Of a DNA stretch of 64,000 nt, positions 27,231 through 37,711 are shown one piece after another (position 1 is the stretch's first letter; each line of letters opens with the position of its first letter). The DNA comes from an uncultured Pelagibacteraceae bacterium (GTDB lineage Bacteria; Pseudomonadota; Alphaproteobacteria; Pelagibacterales; Pelagibacteraceae), in the NCBI GenBank assembly GCA_902558815.1, contig CACEFF010000001.1, positions 1-64,000 of the forward strand. The letters are read 5' to 3'. The translations under genes were made by a program, and so were the position numbers. The notes below the pieces were generated by a model. That model saw only the letters and a list, made by a program, of their open reading frames with translations, did no database searches and was not told the DNA's origin.

Positions 27231-27764
27231 ATGAGGTATTTAATTTTTATTTTAATAAGTTTATTATTTTCATTAAATTTGTGTGCTGATGAAAAAGCTA
27301 AAATAAAATCTGAAAAATTTGATAATTGGTTTTTAGAGTGCAGAGAAATTAATATGAAAGAAAAGTGTGAGTTAGTTCAAGTTCTTTCTATTAAAGATAC
27401 AAATATTAAATTTAAACTTCTTTACAATATGTTTAAGAATCAAGATGGAAAACTTAAAGAGGTTTTTAACATCGTAACACCTTTGGGAGTAAATTTAATA
27501 GTAAATCCGGCCTTCAGATTTGATGGAGGTAAACAATATAACTCTAGATACATCAAATGTGAAGTTTTTGGCTGTATTATATCTATTACCAACAACACCA
27601 ATAATGAAAAAGCTAATAAATTATCTGAAGAAATTGTTTTAAATTTAAAAAAATCAAAAGAATTAGAAATAGTATTGCAAATTTTTAATTCAAAGACTTT
27701 TGCTGTCAAAACGTCTTTAAAAGGTTTTAGTAAAGCTCAGGCTGAATTAAAAAAAAAATTATAA
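27231..27764 (+). CDS. Invasion-associated locus B (IalB) family protein, periplasmic
   Basis: The 177-residue product has a signal peptide (about 1-18), then the IalB-like pattern: FDNWFLECRE, KCELVQ, TPLGVNLIVNPAFRFD, IKCEVFGCI and a terminal SLKGFSKAQAEL. Four conserved cysteines (in LECRE, KCEL, IKCE and GCI) probably form disulfides. The family is widespread in alphaproteobacteria. Despite its name it has no proven invasion role in free-living species, and its function is unknown here. It stands alone after carB. Confidence 0.8.
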   Translation: MRYLIFILISLLFSLNLCADEKAKIKSEKFDNWFLECREINMKEKCELVQVLSIKDTNIKFKLLYNMFKNQDGKLKEVFNIVTPLGVNLIVNPAFRFDGGKQYNSRYIKCEVFGCIISITNNTNNEKANKLSEEIVLNLKKSKELEIVLQIFNSKTFAVKTSLKGFSKAQAELKKKL

Positions 27765-27800
27765 ATTAAGAATAATTTTTTTAGCTTGTAATTTTCTTGA

Positions 27801-28463
27801 CTAAAAAACTTTCCAGTCAGTTTTAAATGTTACATAATTTACTTGTATGCATCTTCTTTCTTTGACTATTTTCTTTTTTTCCATACCATGCCAGGTATTT
27901 GGCCCACTCGTAAAAAGATATCCATAATTATGTTTATAAGGAACTGTTTTTACTTTTTCTAATTTACTATTATAAAAATCTGTGCCCAAGTTCTCAGACT
28001 CATTGAAATTATTTACAAAGATTAAACCTGACATTAATTTTTCCTTAATATCACAATGAGGTTTTAACCAGAAACCTTCTCGATCACAAATTACTTCAAC
28101 TCTAACATATGAGTTCGATAAATCTTTATTAATCATTTTGGAAATTGTTTTATGAGTTTCTTCAGATTGAAGTTCACTAATGAATTTTACCAAGTGTGGA
28201 AATTTTGATGCATTTTCTTTTGTAATGAAACATCTAAATTTAATTGCTTCACCTCCAGATGCTATTCCTTCCCTAAACTCTGCTGCACCACCATCAATAG
28301 CTCTTGTGCCATCATAGTTAAGATTGTGTTTACTAACATCTGGAATATCTGCATTTATAATCTCTTTAATAGCGTCATTACTTAGAGCATTATTATATTC
28401 CCAATGATCAAATGGAAATTCATGCTTCTTTGATTGTTTTAGAATAGAATTAAGAAAAGTCAT
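27801..28463 (-). CDS. 2-oxoglutarate/Fe(II)-dependent oxygenase-like protein
   Basis: The 220-residue protein fits the 2OG-Fe(II) dioxygenase fold. It has an HxD iron motif in KPHCDIKE (about residues 134-141), a GTDFYN strand, a distal iron histidine in NTWHGME (about 195), and the 2OG-binding arginine in the following ERRCIQVNYV. The substrate cannot be told from sequence. It overlaps the upstream ELM1-like gene by 14 bp, so the two are translated together. This pairing suggests a joint role, possibly in modifying a surface glycan or lipid, but that is inference. Confidence 0.72.
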   Translation of the reverse strand: MTFLNSILKQSKKHEFPFDHWEYNNALSNDAIKEIINADIPDVSKHNLNYDGTRAIDGGAAEFREGIASGGEAIKFRCFITKENASKFPHLVKFISELQSEETHKTISKMINKDLSNSYVRVEVICDREGFWLKPHCDIKEKLMSGLIFVNNFNESENLGTDFYNSKLEKVKTVPYKHNYGYLFTSGPNTWHGMEKKKIVKERRCIQVNYVTFKTDWKVF

Positions 28464-29400
28464 AATTTTTTAATTGTTCCTTTATATAACTGGATATCCT
28501 GTTTGTTTCATCAAGTTTTTCATAATTCCAATTGTCTAGTGAATTTTCTAAATCTTTAATTATATTTAATGATTTAAATAATTCGAAAAATTTTTTGAAT
28601 CTATAATTTTTCCTAATAGCTGGCATTTGAGCTACATATATTGGTTTTCCTGTTATTGCAGCTTCGGAGATCATTGAAGTTGAGTCGCAAGTTACCACAA
28701 TATAATTTGCTAATTTTAAAGATGAAAGGTAGGCTTTTTTATCTACCTCTCTAATAATAATTTGATTTTCATCAAAATATCTTTTTGCTTTATCAATTAC
28801 TTTTTTTGGAGTTCTCATCGAAGGAATTAAAATCAATTGATAGCCTTTATTAATAAAATTATTTGTAATTTTTAAAAAAACTTCTTCAATAGATATATCA
28901 TTATAATCATAATATCTATTTGGGCCTCCAACTACTAGTGTAACTAATTTTTCTTTATTTACTTTAAATTTTAAAAAATTTTCATTTTCTTCTAGCTCGT
29001 TTTCTCTTAAATAATGAATTGCACCCTTAGATTTTAAAACATTTTTACCCTCTAAATTGTCATGTTCAGGAGCAACAATAAAATCAAAATTATCTAAAGA
29101 AACTTTTGGGTCTTGTATATGAATATTCATAATTTTATTTTTAAATTTTTTTTTTAAATAGATTGATGGAATTACACTTTTTCTTCCACAAGAAATCACT
29201 ATATCGAAATTTTTTTCAATTTTATTTTTAAAAACAAATTCTTTTACTGGAGTCAGCGAAGGTGGAATAAATTTCCAAAGGTTATTAAGTTCAATTTTCT
29301 CGTGTATAAATTCTAGATCTAAAGCTTTAGCAAGGCCTTCTACTTGGCTTATCATGCCATGCATTCCCTCTGTCAATAATATACCTTTTAATTTAGTCAT
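28450..29400 (-). CDS. ELM1/DUF1022-family predicted glycosyltransferase-like protein
   Basis: The 316-residue product matches the mitochondrial-fission ELM1 family, bacterial homologues of which resemble GT-B glycosyltransferases. Visible segments are the N-terminal GMISQVEGLAKAL, the ISCGRKSVIPSIYLKK core, HIQDPKVSLDNFDFIVAPEHD, VVGGPNRYY, and the late TCDSTSMISEAAITGKPIYVA donor-site-like motif. The bacterial function is not established. The start ATG is only 21 bp from the divergent trxB ATG. Confidence 0.8.
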   Translation of the reverse strand: MTKLKGILLTEGMHGMISQVEGLAKALDLEFIHEKIELNNLWKFIPPSLTPVKEFVFKNKIEKNFDIVISCGRKSVIPSIYLKKKFKNKIMNIHIQDPKVSLDNFDFIVAPEHDNLEGKNVLKSKGAIHYLRENELEENENFLKFKVNKEKLVTLVVGGPNRYYDYNDISIEEVFLKITNNFINKGYQLILIPSMRTPKKVIDKAKRYFDENQIIIREVDKKAYLSSLKLANYIVVTCDSTSMISEAAITGKPIYVAQMPAIRKNYRFKKFFELFKSLNIIKDLENSLDNWNYEKLDETNRISSYIKEQLKNYDFS

Positions 29401-29421
29401 TAATCACTATATAGCTTTCAT

Positions 29422-30369
29422 ATGAGTCAAAATCCAACTAAACACACAAAAGTGTTAATAATTGGATCTGGTCCTGCCGGATACACTGCTGCTGTTTATG
29501 CAGCGCGTGCAATGTTAAATCCTACGTTAGTACATGGATCGGAGCCTGGTGGACAATTAACTACAACAACTGATGTAGAAAATTACCCAGGTTTTGCAAA
29601 TGTAATTCAGGGCCCTTGGCTGATGGATCAAATGAAAGAACAAGCAAAAGCTGTTGGAACTGAAATGATCCAGGATCATATTTCCTCAGTTAATTTAAAA
29701 TCTAAACCATTTGAAGCTATTGGTGATAGTGGTCAAAAATATACCGCGGATAGTATTATTATCTCGACGGGTGCTCAAGCAAGATGGTTAAATATAAAAT
29801 CAGAACAAGAATTCAGAGGCTTCGGTGTGTCGGCATGTGCTACATGTGACGGTTTTTTTTTTAAAGAGAAAGAAGTAGCGGTAGTTGGTGGTGGAAATGC
29901 TGCAGTAGAGGAGGCAATGTTCTTAACAAAATTTGCCTCTAAAGTAAAATTAATTCACAGGCGTGATAAATTAAGAGCTGAAAAAATGCTTCAAAAAAAA
30001 TTAATGGAAAACAAAAAAATTGAAATTATTTGGGATACAGTTATTGAAGACGTCTTAGGTGATAAAGAACCTAAAAATGTTAAGGGAATCAAAATAAAAA
30101 ATGTGAAAACAAATAAAATAGAAGAGATTAAAGTAGATGGGTTATTTGTGGCAATTGGTCATGATCCAGCAACATCATTATTTAAAGATCAATTAAAAAT
30201 GGATAATGAAGGATATTTAATTACTAAACCAGATTCTACAGAAACTAATGTTCCTGGAGTTTATGCGGCAGGAGATGTGAAGGACAAAACTTTTAGACAG
30301 GCTGTAACTGCTGCGGGTATGGGGTGCATGGCTGCTCTTGAGGCTGAAAAACATCTTTCACATAAGTAA
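29422..30369 (+). CDS. trxB: Thioredoxin reductase (NADPH)
   Basis: FAD flavoprotein that reduces thioredoxin with NADPH. The 315 residues have the FAD Rossmann motif GSGPAGYTA (16-24), the redox-active C139-A-T-C142, the NADPH motif GGGNAAVEEA, and the C-terminal GVYAAGDVKDK motif. Length is typical (about 315-320). Confidence 0.97.
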   Translation: MSQNPTKHTKVLIIGSGPAGYTAAVYAARAMLNPTLVHGSEPGGQLTTTTDVENYPGFANVIQGPWLMDQMKEQAKAVGTEMIQDHISSVNLKSKPFEAIGDSGQKYTADSIIISTGAQARWLNIKSEQEFRGFGVSACATCDGFFFKEKEVAVVGGGNAAVEEAMFLTKFASKVKLIHRRDKLRAEKMLQKKLMENKKIEIIWDTVIEDVLGDKEPKNVKGIKIKNVKTNKIEEIKVDGLFVAIGHDPATSLFKDQLKMDNEGYLITKPDSTETNVPGVYAAGDVKDKTFRQAVTAAGMGCMAALEAEKHLSHK

Positions 30370-30370
30370 A

Positions 30371-31318
30371 GTGAAGAATAATTTACATGTTTTTTTAGGA
30401 GCAACTGTAGCCGATGCTGCAGCTAGACCTTTGCATTGGGTTTATAATCAAAAAAAACTTACAAGTTATATTAAAGGTAAAAAAGATTTTACTTTCTTAA
30501 CTAAAAATAAAAGTCCATTTTACAATATCAAGACTGGAGAAGTTTCAGGATATAATAAAATTGGTCAAGTTATGTTTAAAACATTACTTGAGGATCACAA
30601 GGATATTGAGAAAAGATTTAAAAAAAATATTACAAAAAGTTTTGGTCCAGGAAGTATTTACTGGAAAAATTTAAATCTAAGAGCGAAATATAGGAAAGTT
30701 AAAGATTGGCGAGGAATAATTAAAGGACCTTGGATCCATCAAAACATCATAGAAACTGTCAGAAATATTAAAGCTAAAAAAAAATTAACTGGAGGTATAA
30801 AGGTAAATGAGTCTGATGGTTATTGTGCTGCACTTCCCTATTTTTTATATGGTTATAATTTTAAAAAAATAAAAAAAATTATCTCCACAGTAACTATTTC
30901 AAAAATGAGCTTAAAGTATGCTTTAGTAAAATTTTATCTATTAGATTTGGCACTAAAAGGTAGTAAAGATCCAATAAATGAATTCATTACGAAATTTAAA
31001 AAAAATTCATATTTTAAAAGTGTTGTAAATGACATTCAAAAAGTGAAAAGATTAAAATCGAAACCTCACTCACTATTAGTTAAAAAATTAGGAATGGCAT
31101 GTAGCTATCCTGGAACTTTTAATAGCTCAATTCATTCAATCATTAATTCAAAAAATTATAAAAGCGCAGTTTTAAGAACAATTAAAGCTGGTGGCTGCAA
31201 CTGTTCAAGAGTAAATTTTATTGGAGCATATTTTGCAGCTTTAAAAGGAGTAAACACTATCCCTAAATCTTGGATAAAAAAAACTGCTCCTGCTAAAAAA
31301 ATATTAGAGCAAAAATAA
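30371..31318 (+). CDS. ADP-ribosylglycohydrolase / J1-crystallin family protein
   Basis: The 315-residue product fits the ADP-ribosylglycohydrolase superfamily, closest to the J1-crystallin-like branch: ATVADAAARPLHW near the N-terminus, a central NESDGYCAALPYFLYG segment, SYPGTFNSSIHSI, and a C-terminal GGCNCSR...IGAYFAA...IPKSW region. In active family members the last motif has GGD; here Cys replaces that metal-binding Asp, so catalysis is uncertain. The frame is open from a TTG at 30338 inside trxB; I chose the GTG at 30371, one base after the trxB stop, because it gives the conserved start. Confidence 0.75.
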   Translation: MKNNLHVFLGATVADAAARPLHWVYNQKKLTSYIKGKKDFTFLTKNKSPFYNIKTGEVSGYNKIGQVMFKTLLEDHKDIEKRFKKNITKSFGPGSIYWKNLNLRAKYRKVKDWRGIIKGPWIHQNIIETVRNIKAKKKLTGGIKVNESDGYCAALPYFLYGYNFKKIKKIISTVTISKMSLKYALVKFYLLDLALKGSKDPINEFITKFKKNSYFKSVVNDIQKVKRLKSKPHSLLVKKLGMACSYPGTFNSSIHSIINSKNYKSAVLRTIKAGGCNCSRVNFIGAYFAALKGVNTIPKSWIKKTAPAKKILEQK

Positions 31319-31324
31319 TATTAT

Positions 31325-32512
31325 CTATTCTAAACTTTCACAAAAAGATTTAATTCTACTCATAGCTTTTTTTAAATTTTTCATTGAAGTCGCGTAGGAA
31401 ATTCTAAAATATCCATCTAACCCAAATGCCGAACCTTGAACAACAGCAACATTTTCTTTTTCAAGTAACTTTTTGACAAAATCGGTGTCAGTTTTTAACT
31501 TTGTTTTTTTATTCAAAAGACCTTTACAGCTTGGAAAAACATAAAATGCTCCATTGGGTTTTAGGCAACTAATACCTTTAATTCTATTTAAGCTTTTAAC
31601 TACAAAGTCTCTTCTTTGCTTAAAAGCATTAGATCTTTTTTTAATAAAACCCTGATTTCCGTTCAGTGCTTCAACTGCAGCTGCCTGACTTATAGAGGAA
31701 GGGTTTGAGGTAGACTGCGATTGAATTTTACCAATAGCTTTAATTATATCTTTTGGTCCTGCTGCATAGCCTATTCTCCATCCGGTCATAGCATATGATT
31801 TACTCACTCCATTCATAGTAAGTGTTCTATCTTTAAGTTTTGAAATTTGAGCAATTGTAAAAAAATTAAAGTTATCATATCTAACATGTTCATAAATATC
31901 ATCGCTTAAAATATAAATTTTTTTGTTTCTTGCTAAAACTTTTGCTAAATCTTGAATTTCTTTTTTTAAGTAACCAGCACCAGTAGGATTTGATGGAGAA
32001 TTTAAAATTACCCATTTGGTTTTTTTTGAAATTGCTTTTTTAAGTTTTTTTGGTGTAAGTTTAAAACCTTCTTTTTCAGTACATTTTACTATTTTTGGTT
32101 TTCCTCCTGCCAATAAAACCATATCTGGATACGAGACCCAAAATGGTGCTGGGATAATAACTTCATCACCTTTATTTAAAGTTGCCATAAAAGCATTGTA
32201 GAGAACTTGTTTTCCTCCAGTACCTACTGTTATTTGATCAAGAGAATATTTTAATTTATTCTCTCTTCTAAATTTTCCTATAACAGCTTTTTTTAATGCT
32301 GGAGTACCATCCACTGCAGTATATTTAGTATCTCCTTTTTTAATGGCTCTAATGGCTGCATTTTTAATATTGTCAGGAGTGTCAAAGTCTGGTTCACCAG
32401 CACCAAGGCCAATCACGTCTTTTCCTGCTACTCTCAGTTCTCTTGCTTTTTGGGTAACCGCAATAGTAGGTGATGGTTTTATTCTTTTTAAACTGTCTGA
32501 TATTATGCTCAT
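31325..32512 (-). CDS. aspC: Class I aspartate (aspartate/prephenate) aminotransferase
   Basis: PLP enzyme, 395 residues, of the type I-beta aspartate aminotransferase group common in alphaproteobacteria. It has the GLGAGEPDFDTP N-terminal motif, YTAVDGTPALKKAV, NSPSNPTGAGY, the DDIYEHVRY segment and the PLP-binding lysine in GVSKSYAMTGWRIGY. Likely reaction: aspartate plus 2-oxoglutarate to oxaloacetate plus glutamate, perhaps also prephenate amination. It stands alone and convergent with the preceding hydrolase-like gene (6-bp gap). Confidence 0.9.
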   Translation of the reverse strand: MSIISDSLKRIKPSPTIAVTQKARELRVAGKDVIGLGAGEPDFDTPDNIKNAAIRAIKKGDTKYTAVDGTPALKKAVIGKFRRENKLKYSLDQITVGTGGKQVLYNAFMATLNKGDEVIIPAPFWVSYPDMVLLAGGKPKIVKCTEKEGFKLTPKKLKKAISKKTKWVILNSPSNPTGAGYLKKEIQDLAKVLARNKKIYILSDDIYEHVRYDNFNFFTIAQISKLKDRTLTMNGVSKSYAMTGWRIGYAAGPKDIIKAIGKIQSQSTSNPSSISQAAAVEALNGNQGFIKKRSNAFKQRRDFVVKSLNRIKGISCLKPNGAFYVFPSCKGLLNKKTKLKTDTDFVKKLLEKENVAVVQGSAFGLDGYFRISYATSMKNLKKAMSRIKSFCESLE

Positions 32513-32547
32513 TGAAATATAATTTAATTCTACTACTTTCTTAATAT

Positions 32548-34722
32548 ATGGAAAATACTTATCAAGATTTAATTACAGATATTCAGAGTAAAAATCCAAA
32601 AATCAGTGGAAAACTCGAGGGTGGAATAAAATTCAAAATTAAGTCAGATTTTAAACCAGCAGGAGATCAACCTGAAGCCATCAAAAAATTAGTAAATGGA
32701 GCCAATAAAGATGAATTTAATCAAGTTTTACTTGGTGTTACAGGTTCTGGAAAAACATTTACAATGGCAAAAGTTATTGAGGCCACAAATAGACCTGCGC
32801 TAATTTTAGCACCAAATAAAACACTTGCTGCCCAACTTTATGGTGAAATGAAAGTTTTTTTTCCAGACAATGCAGTTGAGTATTTTGTTTCTTATTATGA
32901 CTACTACACTCCAGAGGCATATGTGCCTAGATCTGATACCTATATTGAAAAAGAAGCATCTATTAATGAACAAATAGATCGAATGAGGCACTCAGCAACA
33001 AGATCTCTTCTTGAAAGAGATGATGTTTTAATAGTTGCAAGTGTATCATGCATATATGGTTTAGGCTCAGTTGAAGCATACAGTAAAATGACTTTGACCC
33101 TTCAAAAAAATTATGAATATAACAGAGAACAAATAATTAAATCTTTAGTAGCTCTTCAATATAAGCGTAACGACCAAAATTTTTATAGAGGTACATTTAG
33201 AGCTAGAGGAGAATATTTAGAAATATTTCCATCACATTTAGAAGATAGAGCTTGGAGATTAAGTTTATTCGGAGATAAACTTGAAAAAATCGAGGAATTT
33301 GATCCTTTAACCGGAGATCAAGTGAGAGAACTCAGTCTGGTAAAAGTATATGCTAATAGCCATTATATAACGCCTAAGCCAACAATCGAACAGGCAGTTA
33401 TTAATATTAAAAAAGAATTAGAAGTTACTTTAAAAAAACATAAAGCAGAAAATAAACTACTTGAAGCACAAAGATTAGAGGAGAGAACTAAATTTGATCT
33501 AGAAATGATTGAAGCAACTGGCTCATGTGCAGGAATTGAGAATTACTCAAGATTTTTGTCTGGAAGAAAACCAGGAGAACCTCCCCCAACTTTATTTGAA
33601 TATTTCCCTGATAATACTTTGATTTTTGTTGATGAGTGTCATGTAACTGTTCCGCAACTTAACGGTATGTATAAAGGTGATAGATCAAGAAAAAGCACTT
33701 TGGCTGAATATGGATTTAGGCTTCCATCTTGCATGGATAATAGACCATTAAAATTTGAAGAATGGGATTTAATGAGAACACAAACAGTTTTTGTGTCGGC
33801 AACTCCAGGGCCTTGGGAGTTAGAACAAACAAAAGGGAAATCTATAGATCAAGTAATTAGGCCCACTGGATTAATTGATCCACCAGTTGAAATAAGACCA
33901 GCCAAGAATCAAGTTGATGATCTAATGCATGAGTGCAAAAAAGTAATCGAAAATAATCATAGAGTGTTAGTTACAACTCTAACAAAAAAAATGGCTGAAG
34001 ATTTAACAGAATACCTTCATGAAAATGGGGTCAAGGTTAGATATCTTCATTCTGATATAGACACTCTTGAAAGAATAGAAATTATGAGAGACTTAAGAAT
34101 GGGAGTTTTTGATGTGCTTGTTGGAATAAATTTATTGAGAGAAGGTTTAGACATTCCTGAATGTGCATTAGTAGGAATTTTAGATGCTGATAAAGAAGGT
34201 TTTTTAAGGTCAGAAACCTCATTAATTCAAACTATAGGAAGAGCAGCAAGAAATATTGAGGGCAAAGTAATATTATATGCTGATAAAGAAACTAAAAGTA
34301 TAAAGAAAGCTGTTAAAGAAACTGATCGTAGAAGAAAAATTCAATTAGATTATAACAAAAAACATAAAATTGATGCAAAGTCAGTCAAAAAGGAAATTAG
34401 TGATATCTTAGAAAGTGTTTACGAAAAAGATTATGTAAAAATTAGTGAAGGTTCTAATGTGGGCGGTAATTTAAAAAAACACCTTAAAGCTCTAGATAAA
34501 AAAATGAAAGAAGCCGCCTCCAATCTTGAATTTGAAGAAGCTGCAAAAATTAGGGATGAAATAAGAAAATTAGAGAGTACAGAGTTAGAAATTACGTTAA
34601 ATCCTAAAATAAGACAGTATGATGTAAAAAATAAACTTTACCCAAAGGGTAGATCAACTATGGGTATGCCAGGTACTAAAGTTACAAAAAAAAGAGACAA
34701 AAAATGGAAACACGGAAAATAA
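32548..34722 (+). CDS. uvrB: Excinuclease ABC subunit B
   Basis: Damage-verification helicase of nucleotide excision repair. The 724 residues show the helicase P-loop GVTGSGKT (about 64-71), the beta-hairpin region [12 protein letters not shown] that clamps DNA, the VDECHVT box, QTIGRAARN (motif VI), and the C-terminal UVR motif [19 protein letters not shown] that binds UvrC. It has an N-terminal extension of about 25 residues relative to the common start, and a basic C-terminal tail. It overlaps the next gene by 19 bp. Confidence 0.97.
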   Translation: MENTYQDLITDIQSKNPKISGKLEGGIKFKIKSDFKPAGDQPEAIKKLVNGANKDEFNQVLLGVTGSGKTFTMAKVIEATNRPALILAPNKTLAAQLYGEMKVFFPDNAVEYFVSYYDYYTPEAYVPRSDTYIEKEASINEQIDRMRHSATRSLLERDDVLIVASVSCIYGLGSVEAYSKMTLTLQKNYEYNREQIIKSLVALQYKRNDQNFYRGTFRARGEYLEIFPSHLEDRAWRLSLFGDKLEKIEEFDPLTGDQVRELSLVKVYANSHYITPKPTIEQAVINIKKELEVTLKKHKAENKLLEAQRLEERTKFDLEMIEATGSCAGIENYSRFLSGRKPGEPPPTLFEYFPDNTLIFVDECHVTVPQLNGMYKGDRSRKSTLAEYGFRLPSCMDNRPLKFEEWDLMRTQTVFVSATPGPWELEQTKGKSIDQVIRPTGLIDPPVEIRPAKNQVDDLMHECKKVIENNHRVLVTTLTKKMAEDLTEYLHENGVKVRYLHSDIDTLERIEIMRDLRMGVFDVLVGINLLREGLDIPECALVGILDADKEGFLRSETSLIQTIGRAARNIEGKVILYADKETKSIKKAVKETDRRRKIQLDYNKKHKIDAKSVKKEISDILESVYEKDYVKISEGSNVGGNLKKHLKALDKKMKEAASNLEFEEAAKIRDEIRKLESTELEITLNPKIRQYDVKNKLYPKGRSTMGMPGTKVTKKRDKKWKHGK

Positions 34723-35459
34723 TTATTACTGGAGGAGCGACCAGAATAGGTGCTGCAATAGCAAAAAAATTATCAGGACCAAAAATTGAAATTGTAATTC
34801 ACTATAACAAATCAAAATCCAAAGCAGAAAAGCTTAAAAAAGAATTAAAAAAGAATGGTACTATAGTTTATTTAGTAAAAGCAGATTTAGGTAGAGAAAA
34901 TGACATTGAAAAAATTATCAAATTTTCAAAATTAAAATTAAAATACTTTGATTGTTTAATTAACAATGCATCCTTATTTGAAAACGATAGGTTAGAAAAT
35001 TTTACAATTAAAAGTTGGGATCTTCATTTAAACGCAAATCTTAAAGCGCCTGCATTGTTATCAAAAGGTTTTGCAAAAAATATCAGAGGAAAAAATAATA
35101 TTATAGTCAACATTATTGACCAAAGAGTCTTTAAATTAACACCATACTTTTTTTCATACACACTGAGTAAAACAGGTCTTTATACTCTTACAAAAACAAG
35201 TGCCATGAGTTTAGCGCCCAATATACGCGTTAACGGCATAGCCCCTGGCCCAACAATTAAAAATAAAAGACAAACTGAAAAACACTTCAGAAAACAATAC
35301 CTTGCTACACCTTTAAAGCAGCAAGTAGATGTTAACCAAATCTGTAATGCTGTTGACTTTTTTATTAAAAACAGCTCTATTACTGGTCAAGTTTTAGCTA
35401 TTGATAGTGGTCAAAGTTTGAACTGGCAAACACCAGACATAATTAGAAGCAAAGAATGA
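34704..35459 (+). CDS. SDR-family reductase, pteridine-reductase (FolM/PTR1)-like
   Basis: NAD(P)-dependent short-chain dehydrogenase of 251 residues. The glycine motif is [12 protein letters not shown] (9-20), followed by NNAS and the catalytic YTLSK. The usual catalytic Ser is Asp (IIDQ), located 13 residues before the Tyr, the arrangement I recall in pteridine reductase PTR1. The next gene, folB, overlaps by 4 bp, which supports a role in reduced-pterin/folate metabolism such as dihydromonapterin or dihydrobiopterin/dihydrofolate reduction. The exact substrate is not proven. Confidence 0.8.
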   Translation: METRKIIITGGATRIGAAIAKKLSGPKIEIVIHYNKSKSKAEKLKKELKKNGTIVYLVKADLGRENDIEKIIKFSKLKLKYFDCLINNASLFENDRLENFTIKSWDLHLNANLKAPALLSKGFAKNIRGKNNIIVNIIDQRVFKLTPYFFSYTLSKTGLYTLTKTSAMSLAPNIRVNGIAPGPTIKNKRQTEKHFRKQYLATPLKQQVDVNQICNAVDFFIKNSSITGQVLAIDSGQSLNWQTPDIIRSKE

Positions 35460-35881
35460 AAAAAAATAATCTTAAAATAGTAAAGATCGACAAATCAAAA
35501 AGCTTATTTAATTATGAAAAAAAGATTCTAATTAATGAACTAATTTTAGATTTAAAGCTTGGCTATTACGATTTTGAAAAAAGAATTGCTCAAAAGGTAA
35601 AATTTAGCCTCGAAATTGATTATGAAAATAAAAAACCAACCAACGATAAAGATATTAAATCAATTGTAAACTATGGGCAGGTTGTAAAATTGATAAGGAA
35701 ACTTACTAAAAACAAACATTATAATTTTTTAGAGACTCTGGCAGAAGATACTTTTGATGTGCTTTTTAAAGATAAACGTATTGGTAAGATCATGCTAAAA
35801 ATTGAAAAATTAGAAATTTTGAAAGACTGCTCATCTGCTGGTATTCAAATTATCAAAAAAAGAAGTCATGATAAGTTCTGA
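35456..35881 (+). CDS. folB: Dihydroneopterin aldolase
   Basis: FolB cleaves dihydroneopterin to 6-hydroxymethyl-dihydropterin in folate synthesis. The 141 residues show the FolB fold pattern: [20 protein letters not shown] near the N-terminus, [10 protein letters not shown], the LETLAED helix with the catalytic Glu, and a C-terminal IEKLEILKD strand with a Lys at the usual catalytic position. An N-terminal extension of about 25 residues precedes the domain. It overlaps both neighbours (4 bp with the SDR, 14 bp with uvrC). Confidence 0.83.
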   Translation: MKKNNLKIVKIDKSKSLFNYEKKILINELILDLKLGYYDFEKRIAQKVKFSLEIDYENKKPTNDKDIKSIVNYGQVVKLIRKLTKNKHYNFLETLAEDTFDVLFKDKRIGKIMLKIEKLEILKDCSSAGIQIIKKRSHDKF

Positions 35882-37703
35882 AATTGGAAAAGAAGTAATT
35901 AAAAAAGAACTCCCTCTAATTCCTAAGCTACCTGGTGTTTATCGTATGCTCAATGATAAAGGAGATATACTCTATGTGGGGAAAGCAAAAAATTTACCTA
36001 ACAGGCTTAAAAGTTATGTGGCAGAAAAGAATCATATTATTAGAACAGGGAGAATGCTTTCTCAAACAAGAAAATTGGAAATAACAACAACATCAAATGA
36101 AAGTGAAGCGCTGTTGCTTGAGGCAAATTTAATCAAAAAACATAAACCAAAATTCAATATTCTACTAAGAGATGACAAATCTTTTCCATTTATTTTCATT
36201 GGTAATAAGGATAAATGGCCTCAAATAAAAAGACATAGAGGGAAAAAAACTAAAGACGGTTTTTATTTTGGGCCTTTTGCTTCTGCTGGTTCAGCTAATT
36301 GGACTATAAAAATGATTCAAAAAATCTTTCACTTAAGAGTTTGTGACGATACAGTTTTTAAAAATAGAGAACGTCCATGTATTTTATACCAAATTAAAAG
36401 ATGTTCTGGACCATGTGTTGGTTACGTAGACAAAGATGAATACAAAAAAACTGTTAACGATTCAATTGAGTTTGTTTCTGGTAAATCCAGAAGTATTCAA
36501 AAAAGTCTATCTGATCAAATGGAAAAGGCCAGTGAAGATCTTGATTTTGAAAAAGCTGTAATTTTAAGAGATAGGATTAAATCATTAAATATAATTCAAT
36601 CTTCTCAAAGAATTAATGAAGCAAACTTAGTCGAGGCTGATGTAGTTGCTGGATATAAAGAATCTGGCAAAACTTGTATTCAGGTTTTTTTTTATCGATC
36701 AAAACAAAATTGGGGTAATCAAGCTTTTTTTCCCAAACATGATCCAGATGAAAAGTTAACAGATATCATAAATTCTTTTGTGTCGCAATTTTATGAAAAT
36801 AAGAGTGTCCCATCGACAATAATATTATCTGAGGAGATTAAAGAAAAAAACTTAATTGAAAAAACTCTTTCAAAAAAGGAAGATAAGCAAATAAATATTT
36901 CTGTTGCAAAAAAAGGCTCTAAACTAAAAGTAATAAACCAGGCAATTAAAAACGCAAAAGATAGTTTAAATAGAAAACTTTATGAGAGCCAAAATAATAG
37001 AGAGCTTTTTGATTCAGTTGCAAGAAAATTTAATCTAGAGACTAATATTAATTTAATAGAGGTTTATGATAATAGCCACATTCAAGGAACTAATAGCGTT
37101 GGAGCTTTAATTGCTTATGGTGATGAAGGGTTTGTCAAAAAAAGATATAGAAAATTCAATATCAAAGTTCAAAAAAATGAACAAGATGACTATGGAATGA
37201 TGAGAGAAGTTTTGAATAGAAGATTTAAAAGAGCTATTCAAGAAAAAGATAATTATCTTACTTTCCCTGATCTTATTCTTGTTGACGGTGGAAAGGGCCA
37301 ATATTCTGTTGCTAGAGAAACGTTAAATGAATTAGGACTTCACGATTTACCAATTGTTGCTATTGCAAAAGGAAAAATGAGAAATAGTGGAAATGAAGCT
37401 TTTTTTCATAATGGAAAAGAATCTAAATTTGCCAAAAATGATCCCACTCTCTTCTTTCTTCAGAGAATTAGGGATGAGGCACACAGATTTGCAATAAGTG
37501 CTCATAGGGCTAAAAGAAAAAGAGGAATCAGTAAATCTTTACTTGATCAAATAGAAGGTATTGGTTCTATAAGAAAAAGAGCTTTATTGAACCATTTTGG
37601 CTCTGCGCGATCTGTTGAATCAGCAAGTTTGGATGAAATAAAATCAGTTGAAGGTGTTGAAGCAAAAGTTGCAAAAAAGATATATAATTTCTTTCACGAA
37701 TAA
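35868..37703 (+). CDS. uvrC: Excinuclease ABC subunit C
   Basis: Endonuclease that makes both incisions in nucleotide excision repair. The 611 residues have the GIY-YIG nuclease domain (PGVYRML...[10 protein letters not shown], about 23-45), a cysteine cluster near [17 protein letters not shown], the UVR motif ([18 protein letters not shown]), the RNase-H-like second nuclease with [19 protein letters not shown] and VDGGKGQ, and C-terminal helix-hairpin-helix repeats ([31 protein letters not shown]). It follows folB by overlap; pgsA follows 8 bp later. Confidence 0.97.
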   Translation: MISSEIGKEVIKKELPLIPKLPGVYRMLNDKGDILYVGKAKNLPNRLKSYVAEKNHIIRTGRMLSQTRKLEITTTSNESEALLLEANLIKKHKPKFNILLRDDKSFPFIFIGNKDKWPQIKRHRGKKTKDGFYFGPFASAGSANWTIKMIQKIFHLRVCDDTVFKNRERPCILYQIKRCSGPCVGYVDKDEYKKTVNDSIEFVSGKSRSIQKSLSDQMEKASEDLDFEKAVILRDRIKSLNIIQSSQRINEANLVEADVVAGYKESGKTCIQVFFYRSKQNWGNQAFFPKHDPDEKLTDIINSFVSQFYENKSVPSTIILSEEIKEKNLIEKTLSKKEDKQINISVAKKGSKLKVINQAIKNAKDSLNRKLYESQNNRELFDSVARKFNLETNINLIEVYDNSHIQGTNSVGALIAYGDEGFVKKRYRKFNIKVQKNEQDDYGMMREVLNRRFKRAIQEKDNYLTFPDLILVDGGKGQYSVARETLNELGLHDLPIVAIAKGKMRNSGNEAFFHNGKESKFAKNDPTLFFLQRIRDEAHRFAISAHRAKRKRGISKSLLDQIEGIGSIRKRALLNHFGSARSVESASLDEIKSVEGVEAKVAKKIYNFFHE

Positions 37704-37711
37704 AAAATATC

